Source: CAWANF01 sp963783355 (lineage in GTDB: Bacteria > Bacteroidota > Rhodothermia > Balneolales > DATFMH01). From it: a stretch of DNA of 64,000 nt. Numbering within the stretch: the stretch's first letter is position 1; every line of letters starts with the position of its first letter. A program made the position numbers and the translations under genes. This document shows, piece after piece, positions 1 through 8,669 of the stretch. The notes beneath the pieces are model-generated. The model had not been told where the DNA came from. It saw only the letters and a program-made list of their open reading frames with translations, and did no database searches. Where the stretch lies: the NCBI GenBank assembly GCA_963783355.1, contig CAWANF010000005.1, positions 372,001 through 436,000 on the forward strand. The letters run 5' to 3'.

Positions 1-790
1 CAATGGACTGCCAGGCTTGAGTTCCCGCACTGCGGCTGTCGGTCCAGGTGACCCCGCCATTAACCGAGGTCCAAATATCCCTGCCATTTACCACGGCGGC
101 CAGGTGACTCCCATCCGAAGACGATGCAATGGACTGCCAGGCTTGAGTTCCTGCACTGCTGCGATCCGTCCAGGTAGCCCCGCCATCGGCTGAGGTCCAG
201 ATACCCCCTCCTTGCACTACCGCGGCCAGATGACTCCCGTCTGATGAGGACGCGATGGACGACCATAGTCGGACACCAGCACTGGAACGATCGGTCCAGG
301 TAGCACCGCTATCACTTGAGGTCCAGATATCCCCATTTAGTACCCCAGCAACCAGGTGACTCCCATCTGCCGAGGAGGCGATGGACCCCCAGCTTCGGGT
401 TCCCGCACTACTGCGATCCATCCAGGTGGCACCGCTGTCCGCAGAGGTCCAGATATCTCCAGTCCAAACCACGGCAGCCAGGTGGCTTCCGTCTGCCGAC
501 GACGCGATAGACAACCAGTTGCGTGATCCTGCACTGCTGCGAACGGTCCAGGTCGCCCCGCCATCACCTGAGGTCCAGATATCTCCTCCTTGCACTACCG
601 CGGCCAGCTGGCTCCCGTCTGCCGAGGAAGCTATGGAATACCATAGTCGGGATCCCGCGCTGCTGCGATCCGTCCAGGTGACACCACCATTTGTGGAGGT
701 CAAGATATCTCCATTTAGCACCCCAGCAACCAGGTGGCTCCCGTCCGATGAGGACGCGATCGAATACCAGCTACGGGCACCCGCACGGTT
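1..790 (-). repeat. 126-bp in-frame tandem repeats (42-aa Asp-box units)
   Basis: The phrase around gatggactgccaggct recurs with small changes at about 1, 127, 253, 379, 505, 631 and 757, an exact 126-bp period. This gives six full units plus the first, divergent one. The units are very similar at the DNA level (positions 1-30 and 127-156 are nearly identical), which points to recent duplication or homogenisation. They encode the beta-propeller blades of the lipoprotein on the minus strand. Confidence 0.9.
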
Positions 791-1456
791 TTGGTCCGTC
801 CACTGGATCATGGCCGGCGTTACTGTAACGGTATAATTTTGTGTGCTGCTGTCTTGCGCTGTTACCGTATAGGTCACCGGGCTGGTGAAATTGTTGACGG
901 TCGTGCCGCTGACCTGCGGCGTGGAACCCACTTTGACTGAAACGCCCGTTGTACTAAAAGAGGCTACCAGACTATCTGGATTCGTATACCAGGGGGGCGT
1001 TACCGATATATTCGTCCCGATAATCGTGCCGGCTGCTGCCGGATTGGTGAACCCATAATTAAAGATGACTTTGGCGGATGAAAGCGGCGGGGCTATGGTA
1101 ACGGTAACCATGTAATCCTGTTTCGAACCATCCTTCGCAGTAACCGTATAGTCCACCGGGCTGGTAAAATTGTTAGAGGTGGTACCGCTGACCTGCGGCG
1201 TCGAGCCTACGTTTATAGAAGAACCCAGATAGGTAAAATCCGCCACTAAATGGGTCACATCGGTTCCGTTTGGAACTGTTACACTAATATTTTGCCCCGT
1301 GAGAGACCCCGACACCTTAGGCTGTTCAAATCCAAAATTCGTGATACTCTTGCTGGAGGTCCACCAGCCGGTCGGGGTTTTGCTGCAGGCTGCCATCAGT
1401 CCCAATAGGACAGCGATGAGCAAACCATGGGTACGTAGTTTGCCAAGAATTTTCAT
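1..1456 (-). CDS. Lipoprotein with DUF5018-like and BNR/Asp-box repeats (3' end beyond window)
   Basis: The reading frame is open on the minus strand from an ATG at 1456 to the window edge, so the C-terminus is missing. The N-terminus (MKILGKLRTHG..., then a hydrophobic stretch ending LMAACSK) is a lipoprotein signal with a lipobox Cys. Two domains of about 90 residues follow, each with a phrase like NNFTSPVTYTVTAQDSSTQ-NYTVTV, the pattern of DUF5018-like beta-sandwich domains in Bacteroidota surface lipoproteins. From about residue 225 the protein is built of 42-residue units containing SIASSxDGSHLAAVV and a T-S-x-D/N-G-G-x-T-W Asp-box, so a BNR/sialidase-like beta-propeller is expected. It is probably anchored at the cell surface. 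No catalytic function can be inferred. Its upstream flank (1457-2156) has no other gene. Confidence 0.8.
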   Translation of the reverse strand, partial: MKILGKLRTHGLLIAVLLGLMAACSKTPTGWWTSSKSITNFGFEQPKVSGSLTGQNISVTVPNGTDVTHLVADFTYLGSSINVGSTPQVSGTTSNNFTSPVDYTVTAKDGSKQDYMVTVTIAPPLSSAKVIFNYGFTNPAAAGTIIGTNISVTPPWYTNPDSLVASFSTTGVSVKVGSTPQVSGTTVNNFTSPVTYTVTAQDSSTQNYTVTVTPAMIQWTDQNRAGARSWYSIASSSDGSHLVAGVLNGDILTSTNGGVTWTDRSSAGSRLWYSIASSADGSQLAAVVQGGDIWTSGDGGATWTVRSSAGSRNWLSIASSADGSHLAAVVWTGDIWTSADSGATWMDRSSAGTRSWGSIASSADGSHLVAGVLNGDIWTSSDSGATWTDRSSAGVRLWSSIASSSDGSHLAAVVQGGGIWTSADGGATWTDRSSAGTQAWQSIASSSDGSHLAAVVNGRDIWTSVNGGVTWTDSRSAGTQAWQSI

Positions 1457-1717
1457 AAGTAGGTGTTCTGTTGCCGTAGGTAAGGGTTATATATATATGT
1501 AATAGTATATAATCATATATAAAGGCAAATATGATAGGTAATTACCCCGGCTATTCAAAGCATTTTATACCTTATCCTCTTGTAAAGCACAAAATTTACG
1601 TTATTTATCATATTGAATTTTTAATCGGGATAATACGAAAAAGACTTCTTAACCGATGGAGAACGGACCGGATGTGTCCATCTTAATCTTTTCGTATCAT
1701 CACTAAAGGGTACCTAT

Positions 1718-1755
1718 AAAGAAGGCATCCAGGGATCATCTGGAATACCTTCTTT
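1718..1755. terminator. Long hairpin, possible terminator or structured element
   Basis: AAAGAAGG at 1718-1725 pairs with CCTTCTTT at 1748-1755. An inner stem TCCAG/CTGGA (1728-1732 with 1740-1744) closes a 7-nt loop. There is no long T-run on either side, and no gene ends nearby, so a regulatory or mobile palindrome is as likely as a terminator. Confidence 0.4.
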
Positions 1756-1779
1756 CCTATCATGAATCTAATTCAACGT

Positions 1780-1807
1780 AACTCGTAATACTCAACTCTC
1801 AACTCTT
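1780..1807. repeat. Heptamer-periodic repeat, AACTCxx type
   Basis: Four consecutive 7-mers (AACTCGT, AATACTC, AACTCTC, AACTCTT). It is one of several intergenic tracts in this window with 7-bp periodicity. Confidence 0.5.
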
Positions 1808-1936
1808 TCTTTCTTATTTCCCCGTCCAGATATCCCCCATCCCAATTCGGGCCTTTCTTCCTTTTTATTAACAAGTTATATCCATATTTAGATTGATTTT
1901 TTGTTGGTAATATCATACTGTAAAACTATATACTTG

Positions 1937-1974
1937 TCAGATTCTGGATAGGGTTTTACCCTTTCAGATTCTGA
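1937..1974. promoter_or_regulatory. 38-bp near-palindromic dyad
   Basis: Two copies of CAGATTCTG (each itself nearly palindromic) flank an AGGG-tttta-CCCT stem, so the whole 38 bp is almost self-complementary. It lies about 180 bp upstream of the molybdenum hydroxylase genes. It could bind a dimeric regulator or fold in RNA. No regulator is identified. Confidence 0.35.
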
Positions 1975-2116
1975 AACCTGTCGTTTTTAGTCGAAACATC
2001 ATGAGAGACAAATCACTTTACCAATCTATTGTACAAACTGGATTCCGAATTTGGCCAAAACATACCGGAATGATTATGAAATTTCACAACACCATGTTTT
2101 CGACCAACAACAAATG

Positions 2117-2151
2117 TGAACTATCAACAGAAAACTGATAACTAATCACTA
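2117..2151. repeat. Heptamer-periodic repeat upstream of the 2Fe-2S subunit
   Basis: Five 7-mers (TGAACTA, TCAACAG, AAAACTG, ATAACTA, ATCACTA) end 5 bp before the start codon at 2157. The tract therefore occupies the place where a ribosome-binding site would be, and no Shine-Dalgarno sequence is visible. Confidence 0.5.
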
Positions 2152-2156
2152 TCTTC

Positions 2157-2621
2157 ATGGCTTCTATAGAACTAAACATCAATAACAAGACCTACAAAGT
2201 AGAAGTGGATCCCCAAACACCACTCGTTTGGGTTATTCGTGATCATGTCGGTCTGACCGGCACTAAATTTGGCTGCGGCATCGCACAATGCGGGGCCTGC
2301 ATCGTCCATGTAGACGGGAATCCTATTCATTCCTGCGTTTTCCCGGCATCAGCCGCCCTCGGTAGAAAGATAACCACCATTGAAGGACTTTCGGCCGATC
2401 ACAGCCACCCGGTTCAGGAAGCATGGGTTGAACACCAGGTTCCCCAATGCGGGTATTGCCATTCCGGGCAAATTATGACTGCAGCTGCCCTGTTGAACGA
2501 TAATCCTGAACCTACCGACGACGATATCGACATGGCCATGCAGGGTGTACTTTGCCGCTGCGGCACCTATCCACGAATCCGTGAAGCGATTCATACAGCA
2601 GCAAAATCTAAGAAAGGATGA
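2157..2621 (+). CDS. (2Fe-2S)-binding subunit of a xanthine dehydrogenase-family hydroxylase
   Basis: 154 residues, the usual length of the small subunit of two-subunit molybdenum hydroxylases such as isoquinoline 1-oxidoreductase. The plant-type ferredoxin domain carries C40, C45, C48 and C60. The second, helical 2Fe-2S domain carries C98-GY-C101 and C133-R-C135. It should pass electrons from the molybdopterin subunit encoded directly downstream. The end overlaps the start region of that gene (stop at 2619-2621, next preferred ATG at 2624), so translation is probably coupled. It has no signal peptide and would be exported, if at all, as a passenger of the large subunit. The substrate is unknown. 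Confidence 0.9.
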   Translation: MASIELNINNKTYKVEVDPQTPLVWVIRDHVGLTGTKFGCGIAQCGACIVHVDGNPIHSCVFPASAALGRKITTIEGLSADHSHPVQEAWVEHQVPQCGYCHSGQIMTAAALLNDNPEPTDDDIDMAMQGVLCRCGTYPRIREAIHTAAKSKKG

Positions 2622-2623
2622 TC

Positions 2624-4804
2624 ATGAAAAAAACGTTATCCGACAACACCATCAGCCGAAAAGATTTCCTGAAATTAACCGGCGCTTCCGGAGCAGCCCT
2701 TATGCTTGGTTACGTGTTTCCTTTCGGAACCAAAGGAGCCATTCTCAAAAATCTCAGTGAGGAAACAGCATTTTCAGCCGATTTGACACCATTTATTATC
2801 ATTGATAGTTCCAACAACATCACTTTGATGCTGCATAAACCGGAAATGGGCCAGGGTACTTATCAATCTATGCCGGTCATTTTAGCGGAAGAGCTGGACG
2901 TAACGCTCGGCCAGGTTAGCATAAAGGAAGCCATTGCCGATCGTTCTAAATATGGGAATATGGGCGTCGGGGGTAGTAACAGTGTCCGCGGTTCCTGGAT
3001 GAAACTACGACAGGCAGGTGCGGCCGCCCGGAGTATGCTTATCACAGCTGCTGCCCGTAAGTGGAATGTCCCGGAGAACGAATGTTACGCTAAAAATGGG
3101 GTGATTTATCATAAGGCCACAAATAAAACGGCTACTTATGGTGAACTCGTCGAAACAGCAAGTAAACTGAGTGTGCCTAAAAATCCAATTCTGAAAGATC
3201 CTAAAGATTTTCAATTGGTGGGCAAATCCATTGCCCGACCTGACGTACCAATGAAAGTTGATGGAAGTGCGAAGTTCGGATTGGATATGAAAATTCCCGG
3301 GATGCTGTATGCATCGGTTGAACATTGCCCGGTATTCAGGGGAAAAGTTAAATCATTTGACGATACGGCGGCTAAAGCTATTCCGGGTGTGAAGCATGTT
3401 TTAATATCAGAACGACATGTTCATAACAATGTTTTGCAAGGAGTCGCTGTGATAGCCGATACCTATTATGCGGCCTACCAGGGACGAAAAGCATTGAAAG
3501 TTGAGTGGGATTTTGGGAAATATGGAAATGTGAACACTCAAGATCTTTATAAGGAGTATCGTGAACTGGCAAATTCAGATGGCGAAATAGCCAAACAAGC
3601 GGGCGATTTTGACACCGCATTTAAAACGTCCGCCCATAAACTTGAAGCCGTATACGAACTTCCGTTTGCCGCTCACGCGCCCATGGAACCTCAGAACGCC
3701 GTAGCCTCGGTCACCAGTAATAAGTGTGAAATATGGGCTCCGACCCAGGTACCCGACGGTGCCCAGCGAATCGTGGCCAATCTGCTGCAAATTCCGACAG
3801 AGAATGTAACATTGCATTTCACTTTCATGGGTGGCGCGTTTGGCCGACGACTCATTTCGGATCCTATCACTGAGGCTGTTTTATTATCTAAAAAAACCGG
3901 AACTCCGGTCAAGGTTGTCTGGACCCGTGAGGATGATATGCTTTTGGGACCTTTTCGTCCCGGAACCGTAAGCAGCATGAAAGGCGGTTTGGAAGCAAAC
4001 GGAACACTGGTGGCTTTCCAGCATAAATTAGTCGCTCCATCCATTTCCCATAACCTTTTTGGCAATCCGAATTCGCCCGGCACCGTCGATCACGGGGCCA
4101 TGGAAGGCCTGACGGATAGTCCGTACGAGATCCCGAATCTCAAAATTCATAACATTTATGCGGAATCACCGGTACCCATCAGCTGGTGGCGTTCAGTTTA
4201 CGCCAGCACGACCTCCTTTGCCCAGGAAAGTTTTATTGATGAGCTTGCCCTGGCTGCCGGAAAGGATCCTCTGCAATTCCGGATCAACCTCATCAAAAAG
4301 AATCCGAGAATGGTGAACCTTTATAAGTTCCTTGGAGACAAAAGCGGTTGGAATAAATCACTTCCGGCCGGATGGGGTAAAGGTATTGCAGCCGTCGAGT
4401 TTTTTGCCGGGAGAGCAGGTCATGTGGTCTTTGTATCAAAAAAAGGAGCCGGGGTTAAAATCGAACGGATCGTGTCGGCTATCGACTGCGGCCTGGCTGT
4501 AAACCCGGACAATGTTAAAGCACAGGTTGAGGGTTCCATCATCATGGCGCTGACAGCGGCTCTCAAAGACGAGATCACGCTGTTTAACGGCAAGGTGATC
4601 CAGTCTAATTTTGACAGTTACCGGCTTATGCGGTTCAACGAGATTCCGCCTATTGAAGTATACATCGTTCCCAGTAACGAAAAACCGGATGGCGTCGGGG
4701 AACCGGGTCTGCCGACACTGGCGCCGGCTCTCGGAAATGCTATTTTCGCGGCAACGGGCAAGCGGGTTCGGAAATTACCTTTTAATATTAACAGGATATC
4801 GTAA
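2624..4804 (+). CDS. Molybdopterin-binding subunit, xanthine dehydrogenase/isoquinoline 1-oxidoreductase beta family
   Basis: About 726 residues. The second ATG at 2624 is preferred because AAGG at 2614-2617 is correctly spaced to it and abuts the ATG at 2618. The N-terminus has a Tat-like motif SRKDFLKLTG followed by a hydrophobic stretch, typical of this exported family. Family motifs include HKPEMGQGTY near the start of the Mo domain, GGAFGRR in the middle and GVGEPG near the C-terminus, which contains the Glu expected to be the catalytic base. It would hydroxylate an aldehyde or N-heterocycle with the 2Fe-2S partner. No FAD subunit, cytochrome or cofactor chaperone gene is next to it. Confidence 0.9.
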   Translation: MKKTLSDNTISRKDFLKLTGASGAALMLGYVFPFGTKGAILKNLSEETAFSADLTPFIIIDSSNNITLMLHKPEMGQGTYQSMPVILAEELDVTLGQVSIKEAIADRSKYGNMGVGGSNSVRGSWMKLRQAGAAARSMLITAAARKWNVPENECYAKNGVIYHKATNKTATYGELVETASKLSVPKNPILKDPKDFQLVGKSIARPDVPMKVDGSAKFGLDMKIPGMLYASVEHCPVFRGKVKSFDDTAAKAIPGVKHVLISERHVHNNVLQGVAVIADTYYAAYQGRKALKVEWDFGKYGNVNTQDLYKEYRELANSDGEIAKQAGDFDTAFKTSAHKLEAVYELPFAAHAPMEPQNAVASVTSNKCEIWAPTQVPDGAQRIVANLLQIPTENVTLHFTFMGGAFGRRLISDPITEAVLLSKKTGTPVKVVWTREDDMLLGPFRPGTVSSMKGGLEANGTLVAFQHKLVAPSISHNLFGNPNSPGTVDHGAMEGLTDSPYEIPNLKIHNIYAESPVPISWWRSVYASTTSFAQESFIDELALAAGKDPLQFRINLIKKNPRMVNLYKFLGDKSGWNKSLPAGWGKGIAAVEFFAGRAGHVVFVSKKGAGVKIERIVSAIDCGLAVNPDNVKAQVEGSIIMALTAALKDEITLFNGKVIQSNFDSYRLMRFNEIPPIEVYIVPSNEKPDGVGEPGLPTLAPALGNAIFAATGKRVRKLPFNINRIS

Positions 4805-4918
4805 AATCCATTCAAATATTAAAAAACGGAGACCGGAGTAATGGATTACGAATGAGGTTTTTTCGTTTTGCACTTTCAGATTCTTCATTTTGTAAATGAA
4901 GAGGAACAGTAACTAATC

Positions 4919-5240
4919 ATGGATGTGAGTGTAAAAAACTACCTGAAGCAGTTACCCTCACCGCAAAGGGAAATCTGTATGAAGGTTCGTACCATCATTC
5001 TAAAGGCATTCCCGGATATAAAAGAAACGTTTCAGAATGGGGTCCCGTGGTATGAATGGAAATTTTATATCGTGGGCCTGAAGGATCACGTGAACATCGG
5101 ATTCTCCGTCGCGGGTATGACTCCCGAAGAAATGAAATTCCTTGAAGACAACGGCAAGTATATGCGCCATATCAAGATATATTCGATCGACTAAATCGAT
5201 GAGAAAAAAAATTACACGGTTACTGAAAGTAGTTAAGTGA
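4919..5240 (+). pseudogene. DUF1801 (YdhG-like) protein with nonsense codon and frameshift near the C-terminus
   Basis: The intact part (4919-5191, 91 residues) matches the small DUF1801 fold, with phrases KETFQNGVPWYEW and GKYMRHIKIYSID. A TAA at 5192-5194 stops it. The following DNA would continue the family tail as IDEKK and, after dropping one A from the A8 run at 5204-5211, as ITRLLKVVK before a TGA at 5238. So two lesions separate the C-terminal helix from the rest. The truncated product may still fold, because only the last 15 or so residues are lost. The function of the family is unknown. Sequencing error at the A-run is possible, but it does not explain the TAA. Confidence 0.65.
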
Positions 5241-5246
5241 ATAATT

Positions 5247-5633
5247 ATGAGAATCATCGCGGGCATATTGTTCCTGCTGCACGGACTGGTTCACCTGCTG
5301 TACTTCGGACAAAGCCTGAGGTTTTTTGAGCTTCAACCCGATATGATTTGGCCGGATAACTCCTGGCTGTTTTCGAAATTCCACCAGGCCTAAACTCTGC
5401 AATTATTTACCGCCATTTTGTATCTGATGGCATCTCTCGGATTTATCATTTCGGGCGTGGAGTTTATTTTCAGAACAAATTGGTGGATTTCCTGTTTGAC
5501 GGGCTCATCCATTCTGTCGACGATTATTTTTTTGATCTTTTGGGATGGACAATGGCACAACCTGGATGACCAGGGAATCTATGGCATATTGATCAATGTT
5601 TTGATACTTTTTTCCCTGTTTCGGTTTACATAA
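5247..5633 (+). pseudogene. Small integral membrane protein interrupted by in-frame TAA
   Basis: One frame runs from ATG 5247 to TAA 5631 (129 codons) with a single TAA at 5391-5393, codon 49. Before the stop: MRIIAGILFLLHGLVHLLYFGQ, a membrane segment. After it: three further hydrophobic segments and WDGQWHNLDDQGIYG. Both halves keep the composition of one four-helix membrane protein, so a recent nonsense mutation is likelier than two genes. An internal ATG at 5418 could start the second half. No family was recognised. It follows the damaged DUF1801 gene by 6 bp, so two neighbouring genes are broken. Confidence 0.6.
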
Positions 5634-5869
5634 CACCTTGTTTCATCCTGTTTTTTGCCAATTTCCACTTTTAGAAAGAAGAAGCTTTATCCATTTCATT
5701 AAAGAACGGACGGAGTTGCAACATTATGTAAACCATATTGCCAAAATACTCCTCATTTAGTACGTTATTTTCTACTGAATTTTTTAAAGCCATTCGGAGG
5801 TAACAAAACCGTCTGACGGTGCTAATCATGAATTAACCGATCAACTTGTAGCTTAAAGGGAGTATTTAT

Positions 5870-7516
5870 ATGAAAAGAAAGGATTTTTTAAAAGCAGGCA
5901 TGCTGGGCGGAACGATAGCCGGCTTAGGTTTAGGAACTACAGCCTGCAAACCTGAAAAAAAGGAACCGTCAGAAAAACCCGGAGATTTTGAACTGGATGA
6001 AATTACGGCCGATGAGTTACAAAACGCTATGAAGTCGGGACGGTACACTTCCGAGAAGATCACACAAATGTACATCGATCGTATTAACGATATTGACAAA
6101 AACGGCCCCACGCTCAACACCGTTATTCAGCTGAATCCGGATGCTTTAGAAATTGCCCGTCAGCTTGATAAAGAAAGAAAAAGCGGAAAAGTCCGGGGCC
6201 CATTGCATGGCATTCCCATAATGATAAAAGACAATATCGATACCGCCGACAAGATGATGACCACCGCCGGCGCCCTTGCGATGATCGGAAATTATGCTCC
6301 AAAGGATTCTTTTGTCGCTCAGAAGCTCAGGGAAGCAGGAGCTATCATACTCGGCAAAACAAATTTAAGTGAATGGGCCAATTTTCGATCAACCCATTCT
6401 TCAAGCGGATGGAGCGGACGTGGCGGACAAACCCGCAATCCTAATGTACTCAGCCGGACACCCTGCGGATCGAGTTCGGGATCCGGGGCAGGTGCATCTG
6501 CTAACCTTTGCACCATAGCCATCGGAACAGAAACCGATGGATCCATTGTCTGTCCGTCTTGCGTAAATGGCCTTGTGGGTATCAAACCCACTGTTGGGTT
6601 ATGGAGCCGGGGCGGTGTCATTCCCATCTCACACAGCCAGGACACACCGGGACCTATGGCCAGAACCGTTCGGGACGCGGCTATCCTTCTTGGTGCGGTA
6701 ACGGGAGTAGACCCGCGCGATCCGTACACATCTGAAAGCAAAGGCCGGGCATATACCGATTATACCCAATTCCTGGATCCCAACGGATTGAAAGGCGCAC
6801 GAATTGGAGTAGCCCGCAACTTCTTCGGCTTCAATGATAAGACAGATGAAATCATGGACAAGGCCATTGATGCCATGAAAAAAGCCGGGGCTGTTATTGT
6901 TGATCCAGCCAATATCGAACCAAAGGAAAAAGGAGGCGGAAGTGCGGAATTCCAGGTTTTACTATATGAATTTAAGTCAGGTTTAAATAAATACCTTGAG
7001 ACGGCCAATCCAAAACTCAAGGTCAAAACGCTCAAAGATATCATTGAGTTCAATAAGGAACATGTCGCTGAATCGATGCCCTATTTTGGCCAGGAAATAC
7101 TGGTGATGGCGGAGAAAAAAGGCCCGCTAACCGACAAAGCTTATAAAGATGCGCTGGAAAAATCACAACGTACAGCTCGCGAAGAAGGAATCGATGCAAC
7201 GATGAAAAAATATAATCTTGATGCCATTGTAGCCCCTACCGGCGGACCCGCGTGGACAATCGATGTCATTAATGGCGATCACGACACCGGTGGCAGCTCG
7301 TCTCCCGCTGCCCGTGCAGGATACCCTGACATTACGGTCCCGGCAGGATATATTTATGATCTGCCTATTGGCATTTCGTTCTTTGGCGCAGCATGGAGCG
7401 AACCCAAGCTTTTGAAATACGCTTATGCCTTTGAACAAGCAACAAAAGCACGAAGAAAACCGGCTTTCCGGGCAGATATCGGGCTCCCAAAACCGGAAGA
7501 TTCTATGAAAAGCTAA
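5870..7516 (+). CDS. Amidase signature-family enzyme, exported
   Basis: 548 residues. The N-terminus MKRKDFLKAGMLGG... has a Tat-like KRKDFLK motif and then a hydrophobic stretch ending TTAC, a possible lipobox, so a periplasmic lipoprotein is likely. The amidase Ser-cisSer-Lys triad is visible: Lys in GIPIMIKDNID (near residue 123), cis-Ser in the glycine/serine-rich CGSSSGSGAGAS, and the nucleophile Ser in GTETDGSIVCPS. The architecture resembles peptide amidases and the exported amidases of Bacteroidota rather than GatA, because no gatB/gatC is nearby. It probably hydrolyses an amide of a peptide or aryl compound. It sits alone and is followed by a terminator at 7553. Confidence 0.9.
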   Translation: MKRKDFLKAGMLGGTIAGLGLGTTACKPEKKEPSEKPGDFELDEITADELQNAMKSGRYTSEKITQMYIDRINDIDKNGPTLNTVIQLNPDALEIARQLDKERKSGKVRGPLHGIPIMIKDNIDTADKMMTTAGALAMIGNYAPKDSFVAQKLREAGAIILGKTNLSEWANFRSTHSSSGWSGRGGQTRNPNVLSRTPCGSSSGSGAGASANLCTIAIGTETDGSIVCPSCVNGLVGIKPTVGLWSRGGVIPISHSQDTPGPMARTVRDAAILLGAVTGVDPRDPYTSESKGRAYTDYTQFLDPNGLKGARIGVARNFFGFNDKTDEIMDKAIDAMKKAGAVIVDPANIEPKEKGGGSAEFQVLLYEFKSGLNKYLETANPKLKVKTLKDIIEFNKEHVAESMPYFGQEILVMAEKKGPLTDKAYKDALEKSQRTAREEGIDATMKKYNLDAIVAPTGGPAWTIDVINGDHDTGGSSSPAARAGYPDITVPAGYIYDLPIGISFFGAAWSEPKLLKYAYAFEQATKARRKPAFRADIGLPKPEDSMKS

Positions 7517-7552
7517 TTTTCTCCATTCGGTTATTTTCAAAAGTATTCAATC

Positions 7553-7583
7553 ATAATCCCGGAAAAACGGCCGGGATTATTTT
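7553..7583 (+). terminator. Rho-independent terminator after the amidase
   Basis: ATAATCCCGG (7553-7562) pairs perfectly with CCGGGATTAT (7571-7580) across an 8-nt loop, and TTT follows. It lies 36 bp after the amidase stop. Confidence 0.75.
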
Positions 7584-7683
7584 GAACACAGTACCAACTA
7601 TTATAATATTTTCAGAAACTTGAGCTAAATTTTTCCGTATATATTTTTATATCCTAAAAAAGGAAACTCCTAACCGTTTCCGT

Positions 7684-8166
7684 GTGAAAAGTTATTTAGA
7701 TATGAAATATTCGGAATTTAAAACAAAGGATACGTCTGATATTTCTCAACGGGAAAAATCCGGCGACCATGCTTCTTCTCCTAATTTATACCGACTCTCA
7801 ACCGGTTTTGGTATCATGATGGTGATAGCTTCATTCATCTTGATGATAGCTGATTTTCCATTTGCTTTTGATGTCACATCGCTGGCATGGGGCTCCATCC
7901 TCATCGGCCTCGGACAATACTTCGGGTACAAAGAGCGCATTTCCAAACTGGCAATTCGAGAAAAGCAGCTCGAACTTGAGCATTTGAGAGAACGGCAAGC
8001 CTATCAACTGTTGATAACTGAAAAAATACTACCGCACTTACCTGAATCCATTGATTCACTCAATGTAATTAAGAATATACTAAGAGAAGATTTTGAAAAA
8101 TTGAACTTACCAGATAACCAGGAACCTCCATTACGAATAAAAAACGAACTTAAAAACATAACGTGA
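7684..8166 (+). CDS. Small membrane protein with C-terminal coiled coil
   Basis: Up to 160 residues from a GTG at 7684; an ATG at 7702 (MKYSEF) is an alternative start, and neither has a clear ribosome-binding site. The charged N-terminus is followed by two hydrophobic segments (GIMMVIASFILMIADF and DVTSLAWGSILIGLGQYFG). A charged helical stretch (EKQLELEHLRERQAYQLL) likely forms a coiled coil in the cytoplasm. No family was recognised. It starts a run of small membrane and stress-type genes up to 9659. Confidence 0.6.
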   Translation: MKSYLDMKYSEFKTKDTSDISQREKSGDHASSPNLYRLSTGFGIMMVIASFILMIADFPFAFDVTSLAWGSILIGLGQYFGYKERISKLAIREKQLELEHLRERQAYQLLITEKILPHLPESIDSLNVIKNILREDFEKLNLPDNQEPPLRIKNELKNIT

Positions 8167-8302
8167 AAAGAACCCTAACGTTTTCGGTTTTTCGAAGTTC
8201 AATTATAGCATCTCATATTTTTTATATGTAAGGTAATACCTGAGGTTAAGTTATTATAATCACTGGCTTGTAGAAATATTTTAAAACTAATGGAGGATAA
8301 TT

Positions 8303-8638
8303 ATGCATCATTCAATGGCAACAACGGCATTCGATTTTGAAGGTTTTGTAGTCAAAAAACATCTTGGGATTGTTCGTGGTATCACCGTTCGATCACGTTC
8401 TGTCTTTGGTACGATTGCCGGATCATTTCAAACATTATTTGGCGGAAATATTTCCTTATTTACCAGTCTTTGCGAAAGAACCCGGGAAGAAGCCTTCGAG
8501 ATGATGCTCGAGCACGCCACAGAATTAGGCGCCAATGCCGTCATCGGAATGCGATATGATGCCACAGAACTGATGCAGGGTGTTTCTGAAGTTTTGTGTT
8601 ATGGAACAGCTGTAATTATTGAAAAAGCAAAACCCTGA
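8303..8638 (+). CDS. YbjQ/UPF0145 family protein
   Basis: 111 residues, matching the length of this small pentamer-forming family (DUF74, sometimes called heavy-metal-binding). Typical phrases are GIVRGITVRSRSVFG, the long helix with REEAFEMMLEHATELGANAVIGMRYD, and a final strand SEVLCYGTAVII. A good Shine-Dalgarno (TGGAGG) lies 7 bp before the ATG. The physiological role is not established. It is followed by a small glycine-rich membrane protein that begins 31 bp after its stop. Confidence 0.9.
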   Translation: MHHSMATTAFDFEGFVVKKHLGIVRGITVRSRSVFGTIAGSFQTLFGGNISLFTSLCERTREEAFEMMLEHATELGANAVIGMRYDATELMQGVSEVLCYGTAVIIEKAKP

Positions 8639-8669
8639 CCCTTACATCCAACATATCGAACGAATCTTT

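Larger units (their letters stand above)
1457..2156. other. Intergenic region with two dyads and two heptamer tracts
   Basis: No convincing gene. It is AT-rich next to the lipoprotein start (TA-repeats at 1490-1520). It holds a strong hairpin at 1718-1755, a 38-bp dyad at 1937-1974 and heptamer-periodic tracts at 1780-1807 and 2117-2151. Promoters for the minus-strand lipoprotein and the plus-strand molybdenum hydroxylase must lie here, but no clear boxes were recognised. Confidence 0.5.

Noticed and set aside
1..790. CRISPR-like regular repeats
   Set aside because: The period is 126 bp with the whole unit conserved, in frame with a protein, and there are no unique spacers.
381..836. 151-codon plus-strand ORF with repeated segments
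   Set aside because: It is a shadow of the tandem repeats; the minus-strand frame gives Asp-box motifs and continues to a lipoprotein signal peptide.
5192..5393. Recoding of TAA as a sense codon
   Set aside because: TAA ends many intact genes here (for example batE and spmB), and one of the two loci also has a frameshift, so ordinary lesions are simpler.
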